This document shows positions 1 to 6,442 of a stretch of DNA of 7,889 bases, piece after piece. The position numbers were made by a program, and so were the translations under genes. Source of the stretch: Gammaproteobacteria bacterium (GTDB lineage: Bacteria > Pseudomonadota > Gammaproteobacteria > Steroidobacterales > Steroidobacteraceae); the NCBI GenBank assembly GCA_019242385.1, contig JAFAVO010000164.1, forward strand, positions 1 to 7,889. Reading direction: 5' to 3'. Position 1 is the first letter of the stretch; the number at the start of each line of letters is the position of its first letter. Below the pieces are notes generated by a model. That model was not told the origin of the DNA. It did not search any database and worked only from the letters and a program-made list of their open reading frames with translations.

Positions 1-1203
1 GAGCAGGCCGATCGCGCCGGCAACCTCTATACCGGCCCCAACACCGAGGACACCCCGACCATCATCGAGGCGACGGCATTTGCACACGGCGTGGTGCTCG
101 CGCAGGTGAACGAGGTGGTCGATGAGCTGCCGCGCGTGGACATTCCGGCATCCTGGGTGGATCTGATCGTCACTGCCGACCGTCCTTTTGCGCTCGAGGC
201 GCTCTTCACCCGCGACCCGGCCCGCATCAGCGAGCGGCAGGTGCTGATGGCGATGCTCGTCATTCGGGGCATCTACGAGCGCCACGCGGTCAGCTCGCTC
301 AACCACGGTGTCGGCTTTGCCACCGCGGCGATCGAGCTGCTGCTGCCGACCTATGCCGAATCTCTCGGGCTGAAGGGGCGGATCTGCCGCAACTGGGTTC
401 TCAACCCGCATCCGACGCTCATCCCGGCGATCGAGACCGGCTGGGTCGAGCGCGTCCACTGCTTCGGGAGCGAGGCGGGCATGGAGTCGTACGTGCGTGC
501 GCGGCCCGATGTATTTTTCGTCGGCGCGGACGGCAGCCTGCGCTCCAACCGCACGCTGGCGCAGCTAGCCGGCCAGTACGCGGTGGATCTGTTCATCGGC
601 TCGACCCTGCAGATGGATGCCGATGCCAACTCCTCGACCGTCACGCTCGGGCGCCTCGCCGGCTTCGGCGGAGCTCCCAACATGGGACACGACCCCCACG
701 GCCGCCGCCATACGAGCCCCGCCTGGCTCAGCCTCATTGCGGCCGATGCGCCGGTGGCACGCGGCCGCAAGCTCGTGGTGCAGCTGGTCGAAACCCTCCG
801 CAACGGGGTGCCGGCGCTCGTGGAGTCGCTCGATGCGGTGGAGGTGGGGCACCGCAGCGGCATGCCCATTGCGCCGGTGATGATCTATGGCGATGACGTC
901 AGTCACGTGGTCACCGAGGCGGGCATCGCCTATCTCTACCGCGCCCAAGGTGCGGAAGAGCGCCGCGCGGCGCTCGCGGCAATCGCCGGTGCCACACCGA
1001 TCGGGCGCAACGCCGACCCGAAGCGTAGCGCGGGCCTGCGCGCCCGCGGCATCATCGCTCATCCCACCGATCTGGGCATTGCGCCCGCCGAGGCGCGCCG
1101 CTCGCTGCTCGCGGCGCGCAGCCTCGATGAGCTCATCGAATGGTCCGGCGGTCTCTATCGCCCGCCGGATCAGGTGCGGCGGGGCTCGCTGCCGCGGAGT
1201 TAG
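1..1203 (+). CDS. mdcA: Malonate decarboxylase alpha subunit (acetyl-ACP:malonate ACP transferase), 3' part
   Basis: MdcA is the CoA-transferase-like subunit of cytoplasmic malonate decarboxylase. It moves the acyl-carrier protein from acetate to malonate, giving malonyl-S-ACP plus free acetate, and MdcD/MdcE then decarboxylate the malonyl-ACP. The frame is open from base 1, and 400 codons are visible up to the TAG at 1201-1203. Family members are about 550 residues, so roughly the first 150 lie outside the window. Recognition rests on FIGSTLQMDADANSS (visible residues 198-212), the glycine-rich GFGGAPNMGHDPHGRRH stretch (about 221-237) and VSSLNHGVGFATAAIELLLP (about 98-117), all as I recall them from MdcA. 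The gene ends head-on into livM, with the two stop codons overlapping by 4 bp. No other mdc subunit gene follows, although mdcA usually leads its operon, so the rest of the cluster, if present, must be to the left. The family call is secure; that it works in a complete complex is inferred. Confidence 0.93.
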   Translation, partial: EQADRAGNLYTGPNTEDTPTIIEATAFAHGVVLAQVNEVVDELPRVDIPASWVDLIVTADRPFALEALFTRDPARISERQVLMAMLVIRGIYERHAVSSLNHGVGFATAAIELLLPTYAESLGLKGRICRNWVLNPHPTLIPAIETGWVERVHCFGSEAGMESYVRARPDVFFVGADGSLRSNRTLAQLAGQYAVDLFIGSTLQMDADANSSTVTLGRLAGFGGAPNMGHDPHGRRHTSPAWLSLIAADAPVARGRKLVVQLVETLRNGVPALVESLDAVEVGHRSGMPIAPVMIYGDDVSHVVTEAGIAYLYRAQGAEERRAALAAIAGATPIGRNADPKRSAGLRARGIIAHPTDLGIAPAEARRSLLAARSLDELIEWSGGLYRPPDQVRRGSLPRS

Positions 1204-2120
1204 CGGCGCCGCAGCGCGGCGAGCTCGCCGATGATGCCGCGCCGGAAGGACAGCACGCAGGCGACGAAGATCACGCCGATGATGGCGGTCACCCAGCCGC
1301 CGACGAGATCCGAGAGGTACTCCTGCAGGCTGACGACCAGTGCTGCTCCGACCACCGGGCCGAAGAAAGTGCCGGTGCCGCCGAGCAGCGTCATCAGAAT
1401 GACTTCCCCCGAGGTCGACTGCTGCACATCCGAGAGCGTTGCAAAGCCGAGCACCAGGGAATTGAGCGAACCGGCAAGGCCGGCGAGCGCGGCCGAGAGG
1501 ATGAAGGCGAGCAGCTTGTAGCGGTTGATGTCATAGCCGAGCGAGATGGCGCGCGCTTCGTTCTCACGGATCGCACGCAGCACGTGTCCGTAGGGCGAGT
1601 GCACGACCCGGCGGATGAACAGGAACACCGCCACGAAGATCGCGAGCACCAGGTAATACATGACCCGGTCGGACCTGAGCGGCAACAGGCCGAGCAGCGT
1701 TCCGCGTGGAACACCCTGCAGTCCATTCTCGCCACCGGTAAAGGGCGCCTCGAGGCAAACGAAGTAAACGAGCTGCCCGAGTGCGAGCGTAATCATGGCG
1801 AAGTAGATGCCGCGGCGGCGGATGGCGAGGCCGCCGAAGATCGTACCGAGCAGGGCCGCGACCAGCATGCCGCTCAACACGGCGGCGGCCGGACCGACCC
1901 GATGCGCGGTGATGAGCCACGAGGTCACGTACGCGGCGAAGCCGAAGAAGGCCGCATGCCCGAAGGACAGCATGCGGCCAAACCCCAGCAGCAGGTTGTA
2001 GGCGCAGGCGAACATGGCGAAGCACAGGAGCTTCATCAGGAACACCGGGTAGAGGCCGACCCAGGGGAGCGCGAGTGCCAGCAACCCCAGGAGCAGATAG
2101 CCGATGGCGGCGGCGCGCAC
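1200..2120 (-). CDS. livM: HAAT-family ABC transporter permease, LivM type
   Basis: This is one of two inner-membrane channel subunits of a branched-chain amino acid type importer. The product is 306 residues and strongly hydrophobic, with segments around 5-20, 28-45, 53-72, 77-99, 105-122, 153-170, 203-228, 241-265 and 275-291. LivM hallmarks visible are SFGHAAFFGFAAYV (52-65), the cytoplasmic loop HVLRAIRENEARAISLGYD (179-197), which resembles the coupling loop that contacts the ATPases, and LLGGTGTFFGPVVGA (245-259). It starts at a GTG three bases after the livH stop. Only a weak GGGA lies upstream, so translation probably depends on coupling to livH. It is the last gene of the operon and its TAA overlaps the mdcA stop on the other strand. 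Substrate is not determined. Confidence 0.93.
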   Translation of the reverse strand: MRAAAIGYLLLGLLALALPWVGLYPVFLMKLLCFAMFACAYNLLLGFGRMLSFGHAAFFGFAAYVTSWLITAHRVGPAAAVLSGMLVAALLGTIFGGLAIRRRGIYFAMITLALGQLVYFVCLEAPFTGGENGLQGVPRGTLLGLLPLRSDRVMYYLVLAIFVAVFLFIRRVVHSPYGHVLRAIRENEARAISLGYDINRYKLLAFILSAALAGLAGSLNSLVLGFATLSDVQQSTSGEVILMTLLGGTGTFFGPVVGAALVVSLQEYLSDLVGGWVTAIIGVIFVACVLSFRRGIIGELAALRRR

Positions 2121-2123
2121 GCG

Positions 2124-3008
2124 CTATTCCCGTCCGAAGAGGCCCGCGGGCCGCAGGATGAGCACCAGCGCCATGATGACGAATACCACGATGTTGGAGG
2201 CCTCCGGATACACGACCTTGGTGAGCCCCTCGATCAGGCCGAGCACCAGCCCACTGACGATGGAGCCGAGGATCGAGCCCATGCCACCGATCACGACCAC
2301 CGCGAACACCACGATGACGAGCTCATTTCCCATGTGCGAGTTGACCAGCACCACCGGGGAGGCGAGGACCCCGGCGAGCGCAGCGAGCGCTACGCCGCCG
2401 CCATAGGTGAGGGCGACGAGCAGCGGGACATTGACGCCAAAGGCCTGCAGCAGCGGAGCGTTCTCGGTGGCGGCGCGCAGGGTCGCACCCAGGCGGGTAC
2501 GCTCGATGACGAACCAGGTGCTGAAGCACACCACGACCGAGGCGAGGATCACCCAGGCGCGATACAGCGGCAGGAACATGAAGTGCAGGTTTACCGCCCC
2601 GGCGAGCGCTTCCGGCACCGGGTAGGACTGGCCGCTCGCGCCGAACACCTGATGGAGGGAGCCCTCCACGATCAACGCCAGCCCGAACGTGAGCAGCAAC
2701 CCATAGAGCGGATCGAGCCCATAGAGATGCCGCAGCAGCAGCCGCTCCACCAGCACCCCGAGCAAGCCGACCGCAAGCGGTGCGATCAGCAGTGCCAGCC
2801 AGTAGTTGATCCCCAGGTACTGCAGCCCGAGCAGCGCCGCAAAGGCGCCGAGTGTGTAGAAGGCGCCGTGCGCGAAATTCACGACCCCCATCAGGCCAAA
2901 GATCACCGCCAGGCCGAGGCTGAGCAGGGCATAGAACGAGCCATTCACCAGGCCGAGCGTCAGCTGCCCGAGTATCACCGGGACCGGAATGCCGAGCACC
3001 GTGCTCAC
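2124..3008 (-). CDS. livH: HAAT-family ABC transporter permease, LivH type
   Basis: This is the second inner-membrane permease subunit of the importer and pairs with LivM. The 294-residue product opens with the LivH pattern: a membrane segment containing LGLVNGSFYALLSLGLAVIF (18-37), then GLMGVVNFAHGAFYTLGAF (38-56). Further hydrophobic segments lie near 68-90, 100-118, 150-167, 195-223, 228-262 and 272-291. The loop RTRLGATLRAATENAPLLQA (170-189) followed by FGVNVP is the typical cytoplasmic loop facing the ATPase. The late GGMGSILGSIVSGLVLGLIE (241-260) is also family-like. Length is normal. The start is a GTG 25 nt after the binding-protein stop. It has no clear Shine-Dalgarno sequence, and a GC-only inverted repeat lies immediately upstream. 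Family call is secure; ligand is unknown. Confidence 0.94.
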   Translation of the reverse strand: MSTVLGIPVPVILGQLTLGLVNGSFYALLSLGLAVIFGLMGVVNFAHGAFYTLGAFAALLGLQYLGINYWLALLIAPLAVGLLGVLVERLLLRHLYGLDPLYGLLLTFGLALIVEGSLHQVFGASGQSYPVPEALAGAVNLHFMFLPLYRAWVILASVVVCFSTWFVIERTRLGATLRAATENAPLLQAFGVNVPLLVALTYGGGVALAALAGVLASPVVLVNSHMGNELVIVVFAVVVIGGMGSILGSIVSGLVLGLIEGLTKVVYPEASNIVVFVIMALVLILRPAGLFGRE

Positions 3009-3009
3009 G

Positions 3010-3029
3010 GCGCGCCCGGATGTGCGCGC
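3010..3029 (-). promoter_or_regulatory. Possible intercistronic mRNA hairpin before livH
   Basis: Within the 25-nt gap between the binding-protein stop and the livH GTG, GCGCGC at 3010-3015 can pair with GCGCGC at 3024-3029 around an 8-nt loop. In the mRNA the stem would end one base before the livH start codon. It could slow livH translation or protect the binding-protein message, which is normally needed in excess over the permeases. There is no U-tract, so it is not a standard terminator. In this GC-rich context such a repeat could arise by chance. Confidence 0.3.
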
Positions 3030-3033
3030 ACGC

Positions 3034-4236
3034 CTACTTCGGCGCGAGCGGGCACAGACCGGTCACCGGTCCGAAAGCCTCCTCGCCGCTCATCTTGCGA
3101 ATCAGCTTGTAATAGTCCCAGGGATATTTCGCTTCCTGCGGCGTCTTCACCTGCATCACATACATGTCGTGGATCATGGTGCCATCCGCGCGGATGTAGC
3201 CGCCCTTGGTGAACATGTCGTTGATCTTGTCCTTCTTCAACTGTGCCATCACCTTGTCGGCGTCGGTGGTGCCGGCGGCCTTCACCGCCTTCAGGTAAGT
3301 GAGCGTGGCCGAATAGGCGCCGGCGTGGTCCATGGTCGGCTGACGGTTCATCTTGGCGAAGAAGCGCTTGGCGAAGGCGCGCGTCTCATCGTTGAGGTCC
3401 CAGTACCAGCCGGTGGTGAGGTACAGGCCCTGCGCGGTCTTCAGTCCGAGACTGTGGATGTCGGTGAGGAAGGCGAGCAGCGCGGCCGGCTTCATGGTGC
3501 GGGTGATGCCGAATTCATTGGCAGCCTTGAGCGAGTTGCTGAAGTCGGTGCCGGCATTGGCGAGGCCGAGCACCTGTGCGCCGGAGGCCTGAGCCTGCAG
3601 CAGGAAGGAGGAGAAATCCGCCGCCCCGAGCGGTACGCGCACCGCACCGAGGTTCTTGCCAGCGTGAGTCTCCACGACTTTCGCTGCCGCGTTCTGCAGC
3701 TGCGTACCGAAGGCGTAGTCCGCGGTCAGATAGAACCAGCTCTTGCCGCCGGCGTTGATCATGGCGGTGGCGGTGCCGTTGGCGAGCGCGGTGGTGTCGT
3801 AGACGTAGTGGACCGAATAGGCCGTGCAGTCCTCGTTGGTGAGCGAGGCGCCGCCGGCCCCGATGACGATGAACGGCACTTTCTTGGCGGCGGCGACCTT
3901 CGCCATGGCGATGTTGACGCCGGTGTTGGAGCCGCCCAGCAGCAGGTTGAGACCCTGCTGATCGGACCACTCGCGGAACTTGGAGGCGCCGATGTCGGGC
4001 TTGTTCTGGTGATCGGCGCTGAGCACGGTGATCTTCCTGCCGAGCACCGAGCCGCCGAAGTCGGCGATGGCCATGTTGATGGTTTCGACCCCACCGGCGC
4101 CTTCGACGTCCGCGTAGACACCGGACATGTCATCGATGTCGCCGATCACCACCTGATCGCCGGCCGCATATGCCGCGTAGGGGCCTGCCGCCAGAGCGGC
4201 GATGGCGAGCGCACTGCTCCACCTGCTCACTGTCAT
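3034..4236 (-). CDS. Periplasmic substrate-binding protein of HAAT-type ABC importer
   Basis: This is the exported ligand receptor of the importer. The 400-residue product begins with a Sec signal peptide: basic n-region MTVSR, hydrophobic core to about residue 18, and a likely cut around AYA or YAA (24-25). The mature part starts with QVVIGDIDDMSGVYADVEG (28-46), the first strand and ligand loop of a type I periplasmic binding fold (Peripla_BP_6 type). VLGRKITVLSADHQNKPDIG (64-83) and YDTTALANGTATAM (146-159) match a Leu/Ile/Val-binding-protein-like subgroup common in proteobacteria whose ligands are mostly unassigned. Only two cysteines remain in the mature chain, C137 and C395, and a disulfide is plausible. 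The frame extends 36 codons upstream, but the ATG at 4236 is chosen because GAGGAG sits 6 nt before it and the signal peptide begins there. It lies between livF and livH, as the third gene of the operon. Ligand is not predictable from the sequence. Confidence 0.92.
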   Translation of the reverse strand: MTVSRWSSALAIAALAAGPYAAYAAGDQVVIGDIDDMSGVYADVEGAGGVETINMAIADFGGSVLGRKITVLSADHQNKPDIGASKFREWSDQQGLNLLLGGSNTGVNIAMAKVAAAKKVPFIVIGAGGASLTNEDCTAYSVHYVYDTTALANGTATAMINAGGKSWFYLTADYAFGTQLQNAAAKVVETHAGKNLGAVRVPLGAADFSSFLLQAQASGAQVLGLANAGTDFSNSLKAANEFGITRTMKPAALLAFLTDIHSLGLKTAQGLYLTTGWYWDLNDETRAFAKRFFAKMNRQPTMDHAGAYSATLTYLKAVKAAGTTDADKVMAQLKKDKINDMFTKGGYIRADGTMIHDMYVMQVKTPQEAKYPWDYYKLIRKMSGEEAFGPVTGLCPLAPK

Positions 4237-4242
4237 TGTGTT

Positions 4243-4248
4243 CTCCTC
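4243..4248 (-). promoter_or_regulatory. Strong ribosome binding site of the substrate-binding protein gene
   Basis: GAGGAG on the minus strand lies 6 nt upstream of the ATG at 4236. It is one of the two strongest sites in the operon and settles the start against the longer open frame. A strong site on the binding protein, with weak ones on the ATPase and permease genes downstream of it, fits the need for excess binding protein. Confidence 0.8.
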
Positions 4249-4264
4249 AGTGGGAATGGTCCGG

Positions 4265-4969
4265 TCAGATGCCCAGAAACTCGTGCAACACCGGCATCTT
4301 CGCGCCAAGCTCGGAGGCGGCGAAGGCGGCGACGATGCGGCCACGCTCCATGATGTAGAAGCGGTCGGCGAGCGGGGCGGCGAAGCGGAAATTCTGCTCC
4401 GCCATCACGATGGTGTAGCCGCGCTCGCGCAGGCGGCGGATGGTGTGCGCGAGTGCCTGTACGATCACCGGCGCGAGCCCCTCGGAGATCTCATCGAGCA
4501 ACAGCAGGCGTGCGCCGGTGCGCAGGATGCGCGCGAGGGCGAGCATCTGCTGCTCACCGCCCGAGAGGTGCGTGCCGCGGCTCGTGCGCCGCTCGCGCAG
4601 GTTCGGGAAGAGATCGTAGATCTCCTCGAGCGCGAGCCCGCCCGGTGCAACCGGCGGCGGCAGGAGCAGATTCTCCTCGGCGGAGAGGCTGGCATAGATG
4701 CCACGCTCTTCGGGGCAATAGCCGATTCCGAGGCGGGCGATCCGATGGGTGGGCAGATCGATCGCCTCCGCGCCGTTGACGAGCACCGAGCCCGAGCGCC
4801 GGCTCACGAGCCCGAGGAGCGCGCGCAGAGTGGTGGTGCGCCCGGCGCCGTTGCGCCCGAGCAGTGTCACGACCTCGCCGCGCTCGATGTGGCAGCTGAC
4901 CCCATGCAGTACGTGCGATTCGCCATAGTAGGCGTGCAGATCGGTGACGCGCAGTGCCTGCGCGCTCAT
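4265..4969 (-). CDS. livF: HAAT-family ABC transporter ATP-binding protein, LivF type, with Arg in Walker A
   Basis: This is one of the two cytoplasmic ATPases of the importer, 234 residues. The motifs are Walker A GRNGAGRTTT (38-47), signature LSGGEQQ (135-141), Walker B LLLLDE (155-160) with catalytic Glu160, and EQN (191-193) at the switch position. The EQN has Gln191-neighbour Gln192 where most ABC ATPases have His, which is usual for LivF. The Walker A lysine is replaced by Arg44 (codon CGC, plus-strand bases 4838-4840), which is unusual for an ATPase. The rest of the protein is intact and the family-typical ending MPVLHEFLGI is present, so it is not decaying. I recall similar Arg-bearing LivF homologues but cannot confirm how common they are. 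The ATG overlaps the livG TGA (ATGA), and no Shine-Dalgarno sequence is visible, so translational coupling is likely. Confidence 0.94.
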   Translation of the reverse strand: MSAQALRVTDLHAYYGESHVLHGVSCHIERGEVVTLLGRNGAGRTTTLRALLGLVSRRSGSVLVNGAEAIDLPTHRIARLGIGYCPEERGIYASLSAEENLLLPPPVAPGGLALEEIYDLFPNLRERRTSRGTHLSGGEQQMLALARILRTGARLLLLDEISEGLAPVIVQALAHTIRRLRERGYTIVMAEQNFRFAAPLADRFYIMERGRIVAAFAASELGAKMPVLHEFLGI

Positions 4970-5763
4970 GCCGGAGCGCCCGCGAGCGCCGCCTCGGCCG
5001 ATCCCATGTACGCTTCCATCACCTGCGGATCGCGCGCCACCTCGGCATAGCGACCGCTGGCGATCACCTTGCCCCGCTGCAGCACCGTGATGGTGTCGGC
5101 AATGCGTGCGACCACCTGCATGTTGTGCTCCACCATCAACACGGTGCGCTCGGCCGCCGCCTGGCGGATGAGCGCAGTCACCCGGTCGACATCCTCGTGC
5201 GCCATCCCCTGTGTCGGCTCATCGAGCAGCATGAGCTTCGGCGCCATGGCGAGAGTGGTAGCGAGCTCGAGCGCGCGCTTGCGGCCATAAGGCAGCTCGA
5301 CCGCGCGGGTGTGGGCGAAGCCCGCCAGATCGACCTGCGCGAGCAGCTCGCGCGCGCGCGCATCGAGCACCGCGAGGCTCGAGGCCGGCTTCCAGAAATG
5401 AAAGGTACTCGAGAGCCGCCGTTGCAGCGCGATGCGTACGTTCTCCAGCACCGTCAGATGCGGAAACACCGCGGACATCTGGAAGGAACGGACGATGCCG
5501 CGCCGTGCGAGCTCCGCCGGCCGCGCCAGCGTGATGTCCTCGCCGCAATAGAGGATCTGTCCGCCATCGGGGGTCAGGAACCTGGTGAGCAGGTTGAAAA
5601 AGGTCGTCTTGCCGGCGCCATTCGGGCCGATGAGCGCGTGGATCTCGCCGCGGCGCACGCGCAGATCGACGTTGCTCACGGCGACGAAGCCCTTGAACTG
5701 CTTGGTCAGCCCACGGGTCTCGAGGATGAACTGATCGACCGAGGAGTGCGGCGCCGCCGCCAT
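4966..5763 (-). CDS. livG: HAAT-family ABC transporter ATP-binding protein, LivG type
   Basis: This is the second cytoplasmic ATPase, 265 residues and first gene of the importer operon. The motifs are Walker A GPNGAGKTT (46-54) with Lys52, Q-loop RSFQ (Gln95), Walker B LMLLDEPT (177-184) with Glu182, and switch histidine in VEHN (His213). The signature is LPYGRKRALELA (157-168), which departs from LSGGQ. LivG proteins normally read LSYGQQRRLEIA, so part of this divergence is family-typical. The start ATG at 5763 has a good AGGGGGAA ribosome site 7 nt upstream. The short N-terminal tail (about 12 residues) before the first beta strand is ordinary. The 3' end overlaps livF by 4 bp. Paired with LivF it should give one canonical and one degenerate ATP site. 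Confidence 0.95.
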   Translation of the reverse strand: MAAAPHSSVDQFILETRGLTKQFKGFVAVSNVDLRVRRGEIHALIGPNGAGKTTFFNLLTRFLTPDGGQILYCGEDITLARPAELARRGIVRSFQMSAVFPHLTVLENVRIALQRRLSSTFHFWKPASSLAVLDARARELLAQVDLAGFAHTRAVELPYGRKRALELATTLAMAPKLMLLDEPTQGMAHEDVDRVTALIRQAAAERTVLMVEHNMQVVARIADTITVLQRGKVIASGRYAEVARDPQVMEAYMGSAEAALAGAPA

Positions 5764-5770
5764 TGCGAGC

Positions 5771-5778
5771 TTCCCCCT
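5771..5778 (-). promoter_or_regulatory. Ribosome binding site of livG
   Basis: AGGGGGAA on the minus strand lies 7 nt upstream of the livG ATG at 5763. It supports that start and marks the beginning of the importer operon's translation. The 68-bp gap it sits in (5764-5831) has no sigma-70 promoter I would commit to, so the operon may also be read from the gene upstream. Confidence 0.75.
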
Positions 5779-5831
5779 GCAGTGCGCTCGGCGGGAAGTC
5801 TATCGGGACTGCTCCGCGAAGGTCGAGCGTG

Positions 5832-6374
5832 CTAACTGCGGTCGGGTCGCTGCACGGACTCGAAGCTCACGCTGGAGAGCGCTTTGACGAGCGCATCGAA
5901 CTCCGGCGGACGCCCGGGCGAGCCGTCGGCAGTGACCGCGAGCCGATACAGGTGCTGGTCCACGATGACATAGGTGAGACAGGTATAGCGGGTGAGGTCC
6001 GCGGAGGCACTGCGCGCATCGACCACCGTCCACGCGCTGTGGCCCCCGACGGAGGTCGGTGCACCGAGAGTTTTCGACTCGACGCCGCCGTGATAGCGGC
6101 GATCGAGCGCCGCGCGATAGCCCGGGTCGGCGACGTCGCTCCCCGGGGGCACCGGATCCTCCTCACGAGAGATGTCGAGCTCGGCGATTCCCAGATGCAT
6201 CACAGCGTTGGGACCGCCGGGGTTCTCGCTCTTCTCGCTCACCTGCGGCTTGGTCGCAGCGCTGGGCAGTTCCGCCAGGCGAACGCCAAGCTCTGGCAGG
6301 TCCACTTCGTTCGCCCACGCTGCGAGCGGACATAACAGGAGTGCGATCAGCGGAACTGCGCGGGCTCTGTGCAT
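5832..6374 (-). CDS. Small exported protein of unknown function
   Basis: I do not recognise this 180-residue protein. It starts with a clear Sec signal peptide: MHRAR n-region, hydrophobic core VPLIALLLCPLAA (7-19), and an AWA cleavage motif at 19-21. Cys15 lies inside the core without a proper lipobox (LLLC followed by Pro), so a lipoprotein is unlikely. The mature part is about 159 residues, soluble and mildly acidic, with one cysteine (C132). The C-terminal half has alternating strands: HSAWTVVDARSA, TRYTCLTYVIVDQHLYRLAV, then a helix-like DALVKALSSVSFE. This resembles the PsbP/DUF1795-like style of small secreted proteins, but that is only an impression. It is transcribed toward the importer operon with a 68-bp gap, so co-transcription is possible. 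No Shine-Dalgarno sequence precedes the ATG. The coding frame is supported by the signal peptide and balanced composition. Confidence 0.8.
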   Translation of the reverse strand: MHRARAVPLIALLLCPLAAWANEVDLPELGVRLAELPSAATKPQVSEKSENPGGPNAVMHLGIAELDISREEDPVPPGSDVADPGYRAALDRRYHGGVESKTLGAPTSVGGHSAWTVVDARSASADLTRYTCLTYVIVDQHLYRLAVTADGSPGRPPEFDALVKALSSVSFESVQRPDRS

Positions 6375-6380
6375 GTCGGG

Positions 6381-6389
6381 ATATTAGCA
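6381..6389 (-). promoter_or_regulatory. Candidate extended -10 element, possible leaderless start
   Basis: On the minus strand, TGCTAATAT at 6389-6381 resembles an extended -10 (TG-n-TAATAT). It is followed by 6 bases and then the ATG of the exported protein, which would put transcription start at or next to the A of ATG. There is no -35 match at 17 bp (GGGGGT). The absence of a Shine-Dalgarno sequence for this gene fits a leaderless mRNA. Evidence is a single motif, so this is tentative. Confidence 0.25.
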
Positions 6390-6412
6390 TCGCACAGCGA
6401 GGCACCCCCTTC

Positions 6413-6418
6413 AGGAGG
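6413..6418 (+). promoter_or_regulatory. Perfect AGGAGG without a matching ATG at normal spacing
   Basis: AGGAGG lies in the short divergent region ahead of the alkyltransferase-like gene. The ATG at 6420 is only 1 nt away and in a different frame, and the ATG at 6443 is 24 nt away. The codon at ideal spacing (6 nt) is ATT at 6425, in frame with the gene. Which of these is used is unresolved, and the matter is treated as a finding. Confidence 0.45.
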
Positions 6419-6442
6419 AATGACATTACACTTCAGCTTGTC

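Noticed and set aside
1140..3212. 690-codon open frame on the plus strand opposite livM, livH and the binding-protein 3' end
   Set aside because: It is rich in Glu, Gln, His, Asp and Arg with no domain pattern, as expected for the antisense of hydrophobic membrane genes in GC-rich DNA. The minus-strand genes have unmistakable family motifs.
4237..4344. 36-residue longer start for the substrate-binding protein
   Set aside because: It would overlap livF and bury the signal peptide. The ATG at 4236 has GAGGAG at 6 nt spacing and directly begins the signal peptide.
2989..4353. 454-codon plus-strand frame opposite the substrate-binding protein
   Set aside because: Low-complexity Gly/Val/Glu/His composition and no recognisable motif; it mirrors the phase of the real minus-strand gene.
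5764..5831. Promoter or terminator in the 68-bp gap before livG
   Set aside because: No convincing -35/-10 pair and no stem followed by a T-run on either strand. Only the livG ribosome site is supportable.
4202..5835. Long plus-strand frames (282 and 293 codons) opposite livF and livG
   Set aside because: Ala/Arg/Glu-rich antisense shadows of two ATPases that contain complete Walker and signature motifs.
6059..6442. Upstream extension of the alkyltransferase-like frame to 273 residues
   Set aside because: It would run antisense through the signal-peptide end of the exported protein, is extremely Arg/Ser/Pro-rich and has no family counterpart.
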